Origin: Paraburkholderia panacisoli
GTDB taxonomy: Bacteria; Pseudomonadota; Gammaproteobacteria; Burkholderiales; Burkholderiaceae
Assembly (NCBI RefSeq): GCF_008369935.1
Contig: NZ_VTUZ01000019.1
Span: 62,001 to 126,000, forward strand
Length of the DNA: 64,000 nucleotides
Reading direction: 5' to 3'
Position numbers and translations under genes: made by a program. Below are positions 9,001 to 16,630 of this stretch, in pieces. Within the stretch, counting starts at the first letter, position 1, and every line of letters begins with the position of its first letter. The notes beneath the pieces were generated by a model. The model was given only the letters and a program-made list of their open reading frames with translations, did no database searches and was not told the origin of the DNA.

Positions 9001-11984
9001 AAGAGGTCAAGCAGTGCCCGCAATCGCATACCGGCGAAGCGCTGCTGCAATACGACCGCGCGATGGACGCGACGGCCGGGCCCGAGTCGCCGGGCTTGCC
9101 GTTGCAAAAGGCGCTGAGCGCGGCGCGCGCGCGCCGGGCGATCGAAGGCGAGGACGTGGTGCGCATCGTCAATGCGCGCGAGCACAACCTGAAAGCGCTG
9201 GACGTGGACATCCCGCACGGCAAGTTCAACGTGATTACCGGCGTGTCCGGTTCGGGCAAGTCCACGCTCGCGTTCGACATTCTGTTCCACGAAGGACAGC
9301 GCCGTTATCTCGAGTCGCTGAATGCGTACGCGCGTTCCATCGTGCAGCCGGCCGGACGGCCCGAGGTCGACGCGGTGTACGGCATTCCGCCGACCGTCGC
9401 GATCGAACAGCGGCTCTCGCGCGGCGGCCGCAAGAGTACCGTGGCGACTACGTCCGAGGTGTGGCACTTCCTGCGGCTGCTCTACGTGAAGCTCGGTTTG
9501 CAGCATTGCATTCACGACGGCGCGCCGGTCACGTCGCAAAGCGTGGAATCCATCGCGGCGCAGCTATTGCGCGATCACAAAGGGCAGCACGTCGGTTTTC
9601 TGGCGCCGCTGGTGGTGAACCGCAAGGGCGTCTATACCGATCTCGCGAAATGGGCCAAAGCGCGCGGCAATACGCACCTGCGCGTGGATGGCGAGTTCGT
9701 GCCGGTGGACCCGTGGCCGAAGCTCGACCGCTTCCGCGAACACACGATCGAATTGCCGGTGACCGACCTCGTCGTGTCGGCGGACCATGAGGCCGAATTG
9801 CGCGAGGCGCTCGACCGCACGCTGGAAGCGGGCAAGGGCGTGATGCATCTGCTCGCGCCGCTCGACGGTCTGCACGACGCGATCAACGGCGGCCGTCCCA
9901 CGGCGAAGCTCGGCGCGGTGAAGGTGCTGTCCACCAAACGCGCGTGTCCGGTGTGCGGCACGAGCTATCCCGAACTCGACCCGCGCATGTTCTCGTACAA
10001 CAGCAAGCACGGCTGGTGCACGACCTGCGTCGGCACGGGGCTGTCGCTCACGCGCGAGCAACGCGCCGCCTATGACGACACGATCGTCGTCGACGACAAT
10101 CGCGGCCGCGAGCAGAGCTTGCCGTCGGAGGAGCAGGAACCCGAAGGCCTCGTCGACGAACCGTGTCCGGATTGTTCGGGCACGCGGCTGAACCCGACGG
10201 CGCGCGCGGTCACGTTCAGTTCGCAGGCTATCGTCGATGTCGCGCAATGGACCGTGTCGGACACGCGCGCGTGGATCGACACATTGGAGATGAGCGGCCG
10301 CGACGCAGAAATCGCGCGCGACGTGATCAGCGAAATCGGCAGCCGCCTGCAATTTCTGGAAGAGGTCGGGCTCGGCTACCTGAGTCTCGATCGCGCGGCG
10401 CCGAGTCTGTCGGGCGGTGAAGCACAGCGCATCCGGCTCGCGGCGCAACTCGGCAGCAACCTGCAGGGCGTGTGCTACGTGCTCGACGAGCCGACCATCG
10501 GCCTGCATCCGCGCGACAACCAGATTTTGCTGAACGCGTTGCGCAAGCTGGGCGAGAAGGGCAATACGCTGGTCGTCGTCGAGCATGACGAAGACACGAT
10601 CCGCCGTGCCGATCACATCATCGATATCGGGCCGGGCGCGGGCAAACGCGGCGGCTCGCTCATTGCGCAGGGCAGCGTGGCGGACCTGTCGGCGCAGCCT
10701 GATTCGGTGACCGGGCAGTTTCTCGCGCAGCCCATCGTGCATCCGTTGCAGGCGCGCCGTGAAGTGGTCGCGGCGGGCAAACGCGCGGCCGCGGTGCCGG
10801 AGAACTGGCTGACCGTGCATGGCGGCAAGCTGCATAACTTGCGCAATGTGACGGTCGGCATTCCGCTGTCGCGGCTGGTGGCGGTGACCGGCGTCAGCGG
10901 CTCCGGCAAGTCGACGCTTGCGCGCGATGTGCTGATGACCAACCTGCTGGATGCGGTCGGGCGCTCGGTGCTGTCGTCGCCGGCCACGCGGCGCGCGCGT
11001 GCGGCGGCCGAAGACAAGCCTGCCGCGAACCGGCGTTCGAGTGTGCTCGCGCGCTCGGCGCCGCGCGCGCCGCTGAACGTCACGCATGCATGGCAAGGCT
11101 GCGACTCGATCACCGGCTGGGAGAGCATCGACCGGGTGCTCGAAGTCGATCAGACGCCGATCGGCAAAACGCCGCGCTCGTGTCCCGCCACGTACATCGG
11201 CGTGTGGGACGCGATCCGCAAGCTGTTCGCGGGCACGCTGGAAGCGCGCGCGCGCGGCTATACGGCCTCGCGGTTCTCGTTCAACACCGGCGAAGGCCGT
11301 TGTCCGGCTTGCGAGGGCCAGGGCGTGCGCACGATCGGCATGAGCTTCCTGCCCGATGTGAAAGTGCCGTGCGACGTTTGCCACGGGCAGCGCTTCAATC
11401 CCGAGACGCTCGCGGTGACGTGGCGCGGCAAGAATATCGGCGACGTGCTGACGATGGAAATCGACGAAGCCGTCGAGTTCTTCGGGCCCATCTCGAACAT
11501 CGCCCATCCGTTGCAGTTGATGAAGGATGTCGGGCTCGGCTATCTGACGCTCGGCCAGCCGTCGCCCACGTTGTCAGGCGGCGAAGCGCAGCGGATCAAG
11601 CTGGTCACCGAGTTGAGCAAAGTGCGTGACGACATCACGCGGCGCGGTCAGAAGTCGCCACACACGCTGTACGTGCTCGATGAGCCGACCGTCGGCTTGC
11701 ATATGGCTGACGTCGCGAAACTGATTCGCGTGCTGCATCGTCTCGCGGATGGCGGCCATAGCGTGGTCGTCATCGAGCACGACCTCGACGTGATTGCCGA
11801 GGCGGACTGGATCATCGATCTCGGTCCGGAAGGTGGCGTGGGCGGCGGGGGGATCGTCGCTGCGGCAGATCCGGAAGGATTGTCCCGCGTCGCGGCCAGT
11901 CACACCGGCGCGGCGTTGCGGCCTGTGCTTGCGCGAACGCAGAACGGCGCGGCTGTCGTCGCGGGCGAGGGTACCAACGGGTGA
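6069..11984 (+). CDS. uvrA: Double-length UvrA excinuclease subunit (four ATPase domains)
   Basis: A 1971-residue protein, about twice the roughly 940 residues of E. coli UvrA. Two complete UvrA modules are joined head to tail: Walker A motifs of the G-x-SGSGKS type occur near residues 43, 678, 1056 and 1605, each paired with an LSGGE(V/A)QR signature and a Walker B VLDEP or MFDEP. Each module also carries CxxC zinc-finger pairs (for example CPTCGGSG with CPDCDG, and CPACEGQG with CDVCHG). UvrA recognises damaged DNA and loads UvrB in nucleotide excision repair; here one chain could supply what is normally a dimer. The start is uncertain: GTG 6069 or TTG 6099. A LexA box lies upstream. A standard-length uvrA probably exists elsewhere in the genome. 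Confidence 0.9.
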   Translation: MAHSFRRSEKLSSNGTIKIRGARQHNLKNVDLDVRTGEMTVVTGPSGSGKSSLVFDTLYAEGQRRYVETFSAYARQFLDRMDRPQVDRVDGVPPAIAIDQTNPVRSSRSTVGTMTELNDHLKLLYARAAELFDRKTAQQVRHDTPETIYAELLERTAQDEPRLVVTFPVELPESASEQEVEQWLSASGYTRVQAQREVDSPTGRRKLLDVVADRFRLRSVDKQRVVEAIEASLKRGGGRVNIYVLPATPDGPQGQDAEPQIWRFSTGLHSPESDLRYADPQPALFSFNSAYGACEVCRGFGRVIGVDLGLVIPDARKTLADGAIKPMQTPAWKECQDDLMRYAAKADIRRGTPWGELTDAERDWVINGSPDWNGKWQSHWYGVKRFFEYLESKAYKMHIRVLLSKYRSYTPCETCGGARLKTESLLWRLGSKANAEDVMPAAQRFMPRGVQWSRAQLEALPGLTVHDLMLMPIERIRRFFDEISLPSALLDDALKLLLAEVRTRLKYLCDVGLGYLTLDRQSRTLSGGEVQRINLTTALGTSLTKTLFVLDEPSIGLHPRDLNRIVEAMHRLRDAGNTLVVVEHDPSVMLAADRLIDMGPGPGERGGSIIFDGAPEAIRASGTLTGEYLGGRRHVADAAHWSQRPVDASTPRIVLEGATEHNLRDVTVDIPLQRLVCVTGVSGSGKSTLLQDVLYPAMARHFGLATEAPGAFRSLTGADQVTDVVFVDQSPIGKTARSNPASYVGAFDEIRKLFAKAPLAQQRGYGPGMFSFNSGDGRCPTCGGSGFEHIEMQFLSDVYLRCPDCDGRRYRAELLEVKIERGAPARALSIADVLELTVSEAAAYFAKDAEVLRVLQPIIDVGLEYVKLGQPVPTLSGGEAQRLKLAGFLAESAQARSARSAKQPVAKRLFMFDEPTTGLHFDDIAKLMQAFGKLLTSGHSLIVIEHNLDVIRAADWLIDLGPEGGDGGGRVLCAGTPEEVKQCPQSHTGEALLQYDRAMDATAGPESPGLPLQKALSAARARRAIEGEDVVRIVNAREHNLKALDVDIPHGKFNVITGVSGSGKSTLAFDILFHEGQRRYLESLNAYARSIVQPAGRPEVDAVYGIPPTVAIEQRLSRGGRKSTVATTSEVWHFLRLLYVKLGLQHCIHDGAPVTSQSVESIAAQLLRDHKGQHVGFLAPLVVNRKGVYTDLAKWAKARGNTHLRVDGEFVPVDPWPKLDRFREHTIELPVTDLVVSADHEAELREALDRTLEAGKGVMHLLAPLDGLHDAINGGRPTAKLGAVKVLSTKRACPVCGTSYPELDPRMFSYNSKHGWCTTCVGTGLSLTREQRAAYDDTIVVDDNRGREQSLPSEEQEPEGLVDEPCPDCSGTRLNPTARAVTFSSQAIVDVAQWTVSDTRAWIDTLEMSGRDAEIARDVISEIGSRLQFLEEVGLGYLSLDRAAPSLSGGEAQRIRLAAQLGSNLQGVCYVLDEPTIGLHPRDNQILLNALRKLGEKGNTLVVVEHDEDTIRRADHIIDIGPGAGKRGGSLIAQGSVADLSAQPDSVTGQFLAQPIVHPLQARREVVAAGKRAAAVPENWLTVHGGKLHNLRNVTVGIPLSRLVAVTGVSGSGKSTLARDVLMTNLLDAVGRSVLSSPATRRARAAAEDKPAANRRSSVLARSAPRAPLNVTHAWQGCDSITGWESIDRVLEVDQTPIGKTPRSCPATYIGVWDAIRKLFAGTLEARARGYTASRFSFNTGEGRCPACEGQGVRTIGMSFLPDVKVPCDVCHGQRFNPETLAVTWRGKNIGDVLTMEIDEAVEFFGPISNIAHPLQLMKDVGLGYLTLGQPSPTLSGGEAQRIKLVTELSKVRDDITRRGQKSPHTLYVLDEPTVGLHMADVAKLIRVLHRLADGGHSVVVIEHDLDVIAEADWIIDLGPEGGVGGGGIVAAADPEGLSRVAASHTGAALRPVLARTQNGAAVVAGEGTNG

Positions 11985-11987
11985 TGC

Positions 11988-12023
11988 TGCAAAGCGGCGC
12001 AAAGGCCTTTGTGCCGCTTTGCA
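11988..12023 (+). repeat. 36-base near-perfect palindrome after uvrA
   Basis: Starting four bases after the uvrA stop, the sequence TGCAAAGCGGC-G-CAAAGG is followed directly by its reverse complement with a single G/T mismatch, which would be a G-U pair in RNA. There is essentially no loop and no T-run. It can act as a transcript-end hairpin for uvrA, and as a protein-binding palindrome in DNA. Confidence 0.6.
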
Positions 12024-12837
12024 TGGTCGTTGCGTGCATGGGTTCGTACGAGTCGAAAGACCACCGCCTCGTGGCGCACAGATGTTTTTCGGCAGGTGCG
12101 ATTCAGCCTTGGTCCGGCATCTCGACGATCGCGCCGCGACCGACGAGATGCGCGCCGTTTGCGGCCAAGTGAAATAAAGCTGATTCCTTACCCATACAAT
12201 TGCTGCGCCGCGTTAATCATCTGACGTATATATATTCTGCGTTAAAAGGGCTTTTAATTCATATGTAAAGACCCGCGATGTTTCAAAAGTGAATCAATTT
12301 TTAACGCCCTGGAATTCGTCGCAGAATCGAGTAATCGGGTGCACTTCGGCATAGCGTGGTTCAGCGCCGGAATGAGGCCGATAAATTCCCGATTTGCGAA
12401 TAAAAAGCCGATTGAATGGGCATTATCTGCGGATATTGGTTTTCAGGTTTGAAACATTTTAGAACTCCAGCGAAAGCTCGTCGGCGCCACGAAGCCTTTC
12501 TTCGCAGAATCTGAAAACTTCTGACCGTATCTCGTGAAAGCGAGGCTGCGCCTGGTTCTCCGGGTAACGACCCGCGCGGGCCCACTGCGCTTGTAGTGCA
12601 GTCCGCGAACTCATCGCGCTATCATATCGAACACGTGATAATTGTTTTCTTCATACATTCGTTCGCGTAACGACATTTTGTTTTTCAAATTTACTATAGC
12701 GATCTATTCCGCTAATATCACGCATAATCCGTTAAACGGCGCTGCCGGCGGTTTAAACCGTAATAATTTCATTCGCTCGTCATAGCTGACTAGCGGGGCA
12801 TCGGGGTCCACAACGTATGACCGTTTGGGGAAAGATC
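12024..12837. other. AT-rich intergenic region
   Basis: About 815 bases without a convincing gene and clearly richer in A+T than its surroundings, especially 12180-12780. It holds a run TATATATATT near 12231 and a perfect 12-bp palindrome CGGTTTAAACCG at 12749-12760, with a related CCGTTAAACGG 20 bases earlier. Short open frames such as 12361-12585 (-) lack a ribosome site and recognisable content. The region probably contains the promoter and operators of the GlxA-type regulator; AT-rich DNA of this kind is often bound by H-NS-like proteins. Confidence 0.5.
12749..12760. promoter_or_regulatory. Palindrome upstream of the GlxA-type regulator
   Basis: Perfect 12-bp palindrome CGGTTTAAACCG about 78 bases before the regulator start; a similar imperfect element, CCGTTAAACGG, ends at 12739. 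A binding site for the adjacent regulator is possible but unproven. Confidence 0.3.
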
Positions 12838-13833
12838 ATGCCGCACATGCACCTTGATACTGCGAGAATTACGTGGCTGCATACGCCCACCGTGAATGTG
12901 CGTACTGCAGCGCGGCGAATCGGCATTTTGCTGTTCGACGGTTTCTGGCTGCTGGGGCCGGGCACCGTGGTCGAGATGTTCCAGAGCGCCAATGAACTCG
13001 CCGGCTCGCACGCCGGCGAGGAGCCACCTTACGAAGTGCAGTTTCTGTCGCTGGACGGTGGCAGCGTCGCCAGTTCGTCCTCGGCGCGAATCTGGACCGA
13101 ACGTATCGACACACGCTATAGCAGCGGTTTCGACGTGCTGTTCATCGCGGGCGGCTACGGCGCGCGCGAGGCCGCGCGCGACGAGCGGATGCTCAACTGG
13201 CTGCGCACGGTGCAGGCGCGTACCCGGGCGATCGAAACGATCGGCGACGGCCGGCTTGTGCTGGAGGCCGCGGGGCCCACCGACCATGACGGGCTGCAAC
13301 TGAACCGCTACCCCGGCGGCGCGTCGAGCGAAGCCGCGCTCAACGCCGTCAACGACCGCCACGACTGCGCGCGCAGTGCGTTGATGTTCATCAAGCGCGA
13401 CCTCGGCGCCGAACTCGCGCGCAGCGTCGCCGACCGCGTGATGCCTGGCATGGCCGCGACATGGGTGCCGTTGCCGGCCGAGGGCGGCACGCTCAGCGTG
13501 GCCGAGAAGATCCGCGCCGCAGCGCGTTGGATGGAAGCGAACTGCGACCGTCCGGTGTCGGTGGCCGACGCCGCGCAGGTGGCGGCGATGAGCGAGCGCA
13601 ATTTCCTGCGGCGCTTCAAGCACGAAATGCAGGTCACGCCTTCGGACTATCTGCTCCAGGTGCGGTTGCGCATCGCGTGCAACTTTCTCACCGAAACCGA
13701 ATTGCCGGTCGACAAGATCGCGCGCCGCAGCGGCACCGGCAACGGCGATCGCCTCGCGAAAATCTTCCGCAAGCGCATGGCGCTGTCGCCCACGGAATAT
13801 CGCGCGCGCAGCAGGGTGTCAAATGAGGGGTAG
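12838..13833 (+). CDS. GlxA family transcriptional regulator (DJ-1/PfpI plus AraC HTH)
   Basis: Regulator of about 331 residues. The N-terminal part (from RRIGILLFDGF to about residue 190) is a DJ-1/PfpI-type amidotransferase-like sensor domain, including FIAGGYGARE; the C-terminal 100 residues are an AraC-type double helix-turn-helix (VADAAQVAAMSERNFLRRFK and RRSGTGNGDRLAKIFRKRM). The ATG at 12838 is preferred over 12817 because GGGGAAAG precedes it at good spacing. GlxA-type regulators usually activate catabolic genes for amines or amino acids. The only close same-strand neighbour is an rmlC-like gene 100 bases downstream, which is not an obvious target. Confidence 0.85.
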   Translation: MPHMHLDTARITWLHTPTVNVRTAARRIGILLFDGFWLLGPGTVVEMFQSANELAGSHAGEEPPYEVQFLSLDGGSVASSSSARIWTERIDTRYSSGFDVLFIAGGYGAREAARDERMLNWLRTVQARTRAIETIGDGRLVLEAAGPTDHDGLQLNRYPGGASSEAALNAVNDRHDCARSALMFIKRDLGAELARSVADRVMPGMAATWVPLPAEGGTLSVAEKIRAAARWMEANCDRPVSVADAAQVAAMSERNFLRRFKHEMQVTPSDYLLQVRLRIACNFLTETELPVDKIARRSGTGNGDRLAKIFRKRMALSPTEYRARSRVSNEG

Positions 13834-13933
13834 CATGTAAGCAGGCGCCCGTGCCGACGGGTGCGCCTTAGCGTCGTTCGATGCGGCCGCAGCGGCGGCC
13901 GTAATTTCGCCGGCCAGCCTTCTTACGAGCATA

Positions 13934-14491
13934 GTGGCAATGGGCAACAAGGTAATGGCGACGGCGTTGCCGGAGGTCAAGCTCATCGAGCCCGAGGTGT
14001 TCTGCGACGAATTCGGCTTTTGCTTCGAGAGCTTCAGCGCGGACGAGTTTGCCGACGACGTCTCGCAAGGTTTCAATTTCGTGCAGGACCGGCATTTGCG
14101 CGCGGTGCGCCGCGTGTTGCGCGGGTTGCACTATCAGGTGCAGCGTCCGCAGGGACGGCTGATACGGGTGGTGGCGGGCGAAGTGTTCGACGTCGTCGTG
14201 GATGTGCGCCTCAATTCGCCGAACTTCGGCAAATGGAGCGGCGAACATCTGAGCGCGGCCAATCAGCGGCAAATATGGGTCCCGCCGGGCTTTGCGCACG
14301 GATTCGTGGTGCTGTCCGATGTCGCCGAGTGCGTGTGGAAGACCACCGAGTACTGGTTCCCTGAACTCGAGCGCTGCATCTTGTGGTCTGATCCGGACAT
14401 CGGCATCGAGTGGCCGATCGATTTCAAACCGACCTTGGGCGCGAAGGATGCCGCCGGCCGCCGCCTCTACGAAGCGGAAAACATCGCCTGA
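13934..14491 (+). CDS. rfbC: dTDP-4-dehydrorhamnose 3,5-epimerase
   Basis: Cupin-fold epimerase of 185 residues or slightly fewer. Family marks are RGLHYQ with the catalytic His, GEVFDVVVDVR, PPGFAHGFVVLS and the C-terminal LWSDPDIGIEWP. It converts dTDP-4-keto-6-deoxyglucose to the 4-keto-rhamnose isomer on the way to dTDP-L-rhamnose. GTG 13934 and ATG 13940 match the family N-terminus best; ATG 13955 is also possible. It stands alone, with no rmlA, rmlB or rmlD beside it, so it is either a second copy or serves a deoxysugar pathway encoded elsewhere. Confidence 0.85.
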   Translation: MAMGNKVMATALPEVKLIEPEVFCDEFGFCFESFSADEFADDVSQGFNFVQDRHLRAVRRVLRGLHYQVQRPQGRLIRVVAGEVFDVVVDVRLNSPNFGKWSGEHLSAANQRQIWVPPGFAHGFVVLSDVAECVWKTTEYWFPELERCILWSDPDIGIEWPIDFKPTLGAKDAAGRRLYEAENIA

Positions 14492-14793
14492 ATTGCATGT
14501 GAGCTTTTACGACATTGCGATGAGGGCTCGCGTGCTCACGGGCGAAAGCGACACCGCGTGGTGGGCGATCCGTGCATAGGGTGACCAGCGGATAGCCCGG
14601 AACGAGCCGTCCATGCTGCACCACTTCGGGCGCGCGCGATGCGCACCTGGTGTTGCATGTGCGGCGAGCAGATATTGAAACCCCGATGCGGGCAGCAACT
14701 ATTGCAATACCGTGCGGCAAGTATTGCATTGGAGCTTACCGTTGCATCGGGGCGTGCTAGAACCTGCTAGCGTGCTGGTACCGGACGCGCTGG
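14492..14793. other. Intergenic region between rfbC and the DUF1328 gene
   Basis: About 300 bases between convergent genes. The only structure seen is the inverted repeat at 14703-14728. No gene with a ribosome site was found. Confidence 0.5.
14703..14728. repeat. 8-bp inverted repeat
   Basis: TGCAATAC and GTATTGCA arms separated by 10 bases, between convergent genes. It could be a weak transcript-end hairpin or a protein-binding site; there is no T-run. Confidence 0.35.
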
Positions 14794-14955
14794 TCAGCGT
14801 CGCATCACGCCCATCAGCAAGGTGACGAGGAAGATCACCACGAAGATGAAGAACAGGACCTTGGCGATTTCCGTTGCGCCGGCGGCGATGCCGCCAAAGC
14901 CGAATACCGCGGCGATGATGGCGATGATGAAGAAGATTGCAGCGTATCGAAGCAT
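14794..14955 (-). CDS. DUF1328 (YtjA-like) small membrane protein
   Basis: A 53-residue protein consisting almost wholly of two hydrophobic helices: MLRYAAIFFIIAII, then a Gly/Ala-rich turn (FGFGGIAAGATEIAK), then LFFIFVVIFLVTLL and a short basic tail. This pattern and length match the DUF1328 family of inner-membrane peptides found in many proteobacteria, whose function is unknown. A strong ribosome site (GGGAGG) lies before the ATG at 14955, which rules out longer upstream starts. It is transcribed alone on the - strand. Confidence 0.85.
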   Translation of the reverse strand: MLRYAAIFFIIAIIAAVFGFGGIAAGATEIAKVLFFIFVVIFLVTLLMGVMRR

Positions 14956-15167
14956 GGGGCCTCCCACCGATGGATTGCTGGATGAACGTCGAAACGGCGA
15001 TTCGTCGTGGGCATTGCGTGCTTTTGACGACTTATTGCCGCTGAGCGGAATGGAGCAATAGGTGTGCCCAGCACCGATGAGCATGCGTGCGTTCTTCGAT
15101 CGGATTCACCTGTTGCGATGCGTTCGGCGTCGGCATGCACGCGCATCGTTGCCATCAACGACCGCGC

Positions 15168-15632
15168 AACGGCGATTTCAACCCGCCGGCTCTTCGCGCG
15201 GCCTTCAGCCGTGCCGTTATCGGCGACCGGGTCCGCGTCCGCGTGGCCGACCGCTTCAATGCGGCTTGCGGACACGCCCGCTGCCTTGAGTAGCCGCATG
15301 ATCTGCTCCGCGCGCTGTTCGGACAATATCCGGTTCGACGCGAAGTCGCGGCTGCGGATCGGTACGTTGTCCGTATAGCCGCTTACCGTCACCTTGCCCC
15401 GCATCTTCGCGAGTTCCGCGGCGACTCTCACGACAAGAGGCGCCAGCGACGGGTTCAGGCTTGCGCTGCCGGGCGCAAACATACTGTCGCTGCGGAACGT
15501 GATCGACGTGCGAGACGCGTCCTCTTCGAGCCTGACGACGCGGCGTCGATCAGCGACAACACAGGCGCAAACGTTACCGCGCTCTTCATCGCGGGCGCGC
15601 AGCATGCGCTGCAACGTGCGCAGGCCGAGCAT
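15168..15632 (-). pseudogene. Remnant of an OmpA-type peptidoglycan-binding domain
   Basis: About 155 residues of an OmpA C-terminal domain read on the - strand: ITFRSDSMFAPGSASLN, VTVSGYTDNVPIRS, SNRILSEQRAEQIM and a final GRAKSRRVEIAV, including the Asp and Arg that bind diaminopimelate in this family. It most resembles the domain found on TssL/TagL proteins of type VI secretion or on MotB-like anchors. It appears broken: no membrane anchor or signal peptide precedes it, and there is no stop just after the domain. The frame runs on through unrelated sequence to 14835, over the DUF1328 gene. No other secretion genes are nearby. Upstream, 15633-15859 contains no gene I can name. Confidence 0.6.
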
Positions 15633-15859
15633 TGCCGCTACGCACCGCTCGCCGACGGCAGCCCGTCATGCGGCAGCACGTTCATCTATGACGGCGCATT
15701 CAGCGGCGCGACGCACGCCGCTGCGGGCGTCACCGCTAAACCAGGCCGTGCGCACAGACCCGGAAAACCATCGTTATGTGATCCGCCAACGTTTGCGCGT
15801 ACGCAAATCCGGCACGCGGACCGCAAAAATGGTTTGGATGACATAGAAACGTTGCCGCG

Positions 15860-16276
15860 TCATCCACGCAGCCAGTGATAAACGATCGGCCCGCACAACC
15901 CGCCCCACGTTACCGCGCAAATCAGCAGCGCGATCGTCACGGCCGCGCTGCCGCAGTCTTTCGCGCGTTTGGACAGCTCGTGGCGTTCGAGCGAAATCCG
16001 GTCGATGGCCGCTTCGATGCTCGAATTCAGCAGTTCCACCAGTAGCACCAGCAGCACCGACACGATCAGCAACACCCGCTCGATCGCGCCGACCGGCATC
16101 AGCAGCGCGGCGGGCAACAGGATCACCGCCAGCGCCGCCTCCTGACGGAACGCGCTCTCCTCGCGCAAGGCCGCGAGAATGCCGTCGCACGAGTGCCGCA
16201 GTGCGAATAATGCGCGCAGAGGACCACTACGTTTTGCCGTAGGGCCGGGCGATGAAGATTCAGTCGGATTGCTCAT
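15860..16276 (-). CDS. dgkA: Diacylglycerol kinase (DgkA, prokaryotic type)
   Basis: A 138-residue integral membrane kinase that recycles diacylglycerol to phosphatidic acid, for example after periplasmic glucan or lipopolysaccharide modification. Three hydrophobic helices are visible (about 48-63, 66-84 and 112-128). EESAFRQEAAL (residues 39-49) and VELLNSSIEAAIDR (80-93), with Glu81 and Glu88, match the catalytic and Mg-binding stretch of the family, followed by the amphipathic KRAKDCGSAAV. The ATG at 16276 gives a normal N-terminus; an upstream ATG at 16297 adds seven residues. It is divergent from the cellulose operon. BcsG also releases diacylglycerol when it uses phosphatidylethanolamine as donor, so a physiological link is possible but not shown. 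Confidence 0.9.
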   Translation of the reverse strand: MSNPTESSSPGPTAKRSGPLRALFALRHSCDGILAALREESAFRQEAALAVILLPAALLMPVGAIERVLLIVSVLLVLLVELLNSSIEAAIDRISLERHELSKRAKDCGSAAVTIALLICAVTWGGLCGPIVYHWLRG

Positions 16277-16630
16277 GATCGGTGTGAAAAGCGGCAAGGC
16301 GGCAGCATGCCTGAATCGTCACAAATTGTCACAGTTTTGTGCTATCTTTGCGCCGCCCTAAGGGCGCAGATCCGCCCGGTCGATCGGCGAACGAACACCG
16401 AAGAGTGCAGCCGGCGCGCCGTCTCATCTCCCTTTCCGTGTTGGCTACGCCGTGGGCGTGGCCCGTCATTCAAGATTTCGCCGGACCTTCCGTATACACG
16501 TTGAGGAACCGCAGCGCGCTTGCGCAGCAATCCGTTTTAATTTTTCGCGCGCTCGTGCGCTAGACCGAATTCGCACAGCGCCCGACATCGTCGCGGGCGG
16601 ACGGCCGAGGTCCAACAAGCTGATCTGTTC
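16277..16630. promoter_or_regulatory. Divergent promoter region between dgkA and bcsB
   Basis: 354 bases. Facing bcsB, TGCTATCTT (16340-16348) fits an extended -10 element, giving a long leader of about 275 bases. Just upstream GTCACA occurs twice (GTCACAAATTGTCACA). A small perfect hairpin CGCCCT-A-AGGGCG sits near 16353-16366. No strong Shine-Dalgarno precedes the bcsB ATG. Whether a c-di-GMP-responsive regulator binds here cannot be told. Confidence 0.35.

Noticed and set aside
6990..9539. Long - strand frame inside the double UvrA gene
   Set aside because: No family features; an artefact of third-position GC in the uvrA coding strand.
12361..12585. 74-codon frame (-) in the AT-rich gap
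   Set aside because: No ribosome site, no recognisable sequence, and inconsistent composition; left as intergenic.
13934..14491. Possible loss of the catalytic Tyr in RmlC (sequence TEYWFPE)
   Set aside because: I cannot be sure which aromatic position is the catalytic Tyr in this branch, and a Tyr is present in the motif, so no claim is made.
14835..15632. An active type VI secretion locus
   Set aside because: Only one OmpA-type domain fragment is present; no other secretion genes are nearby.
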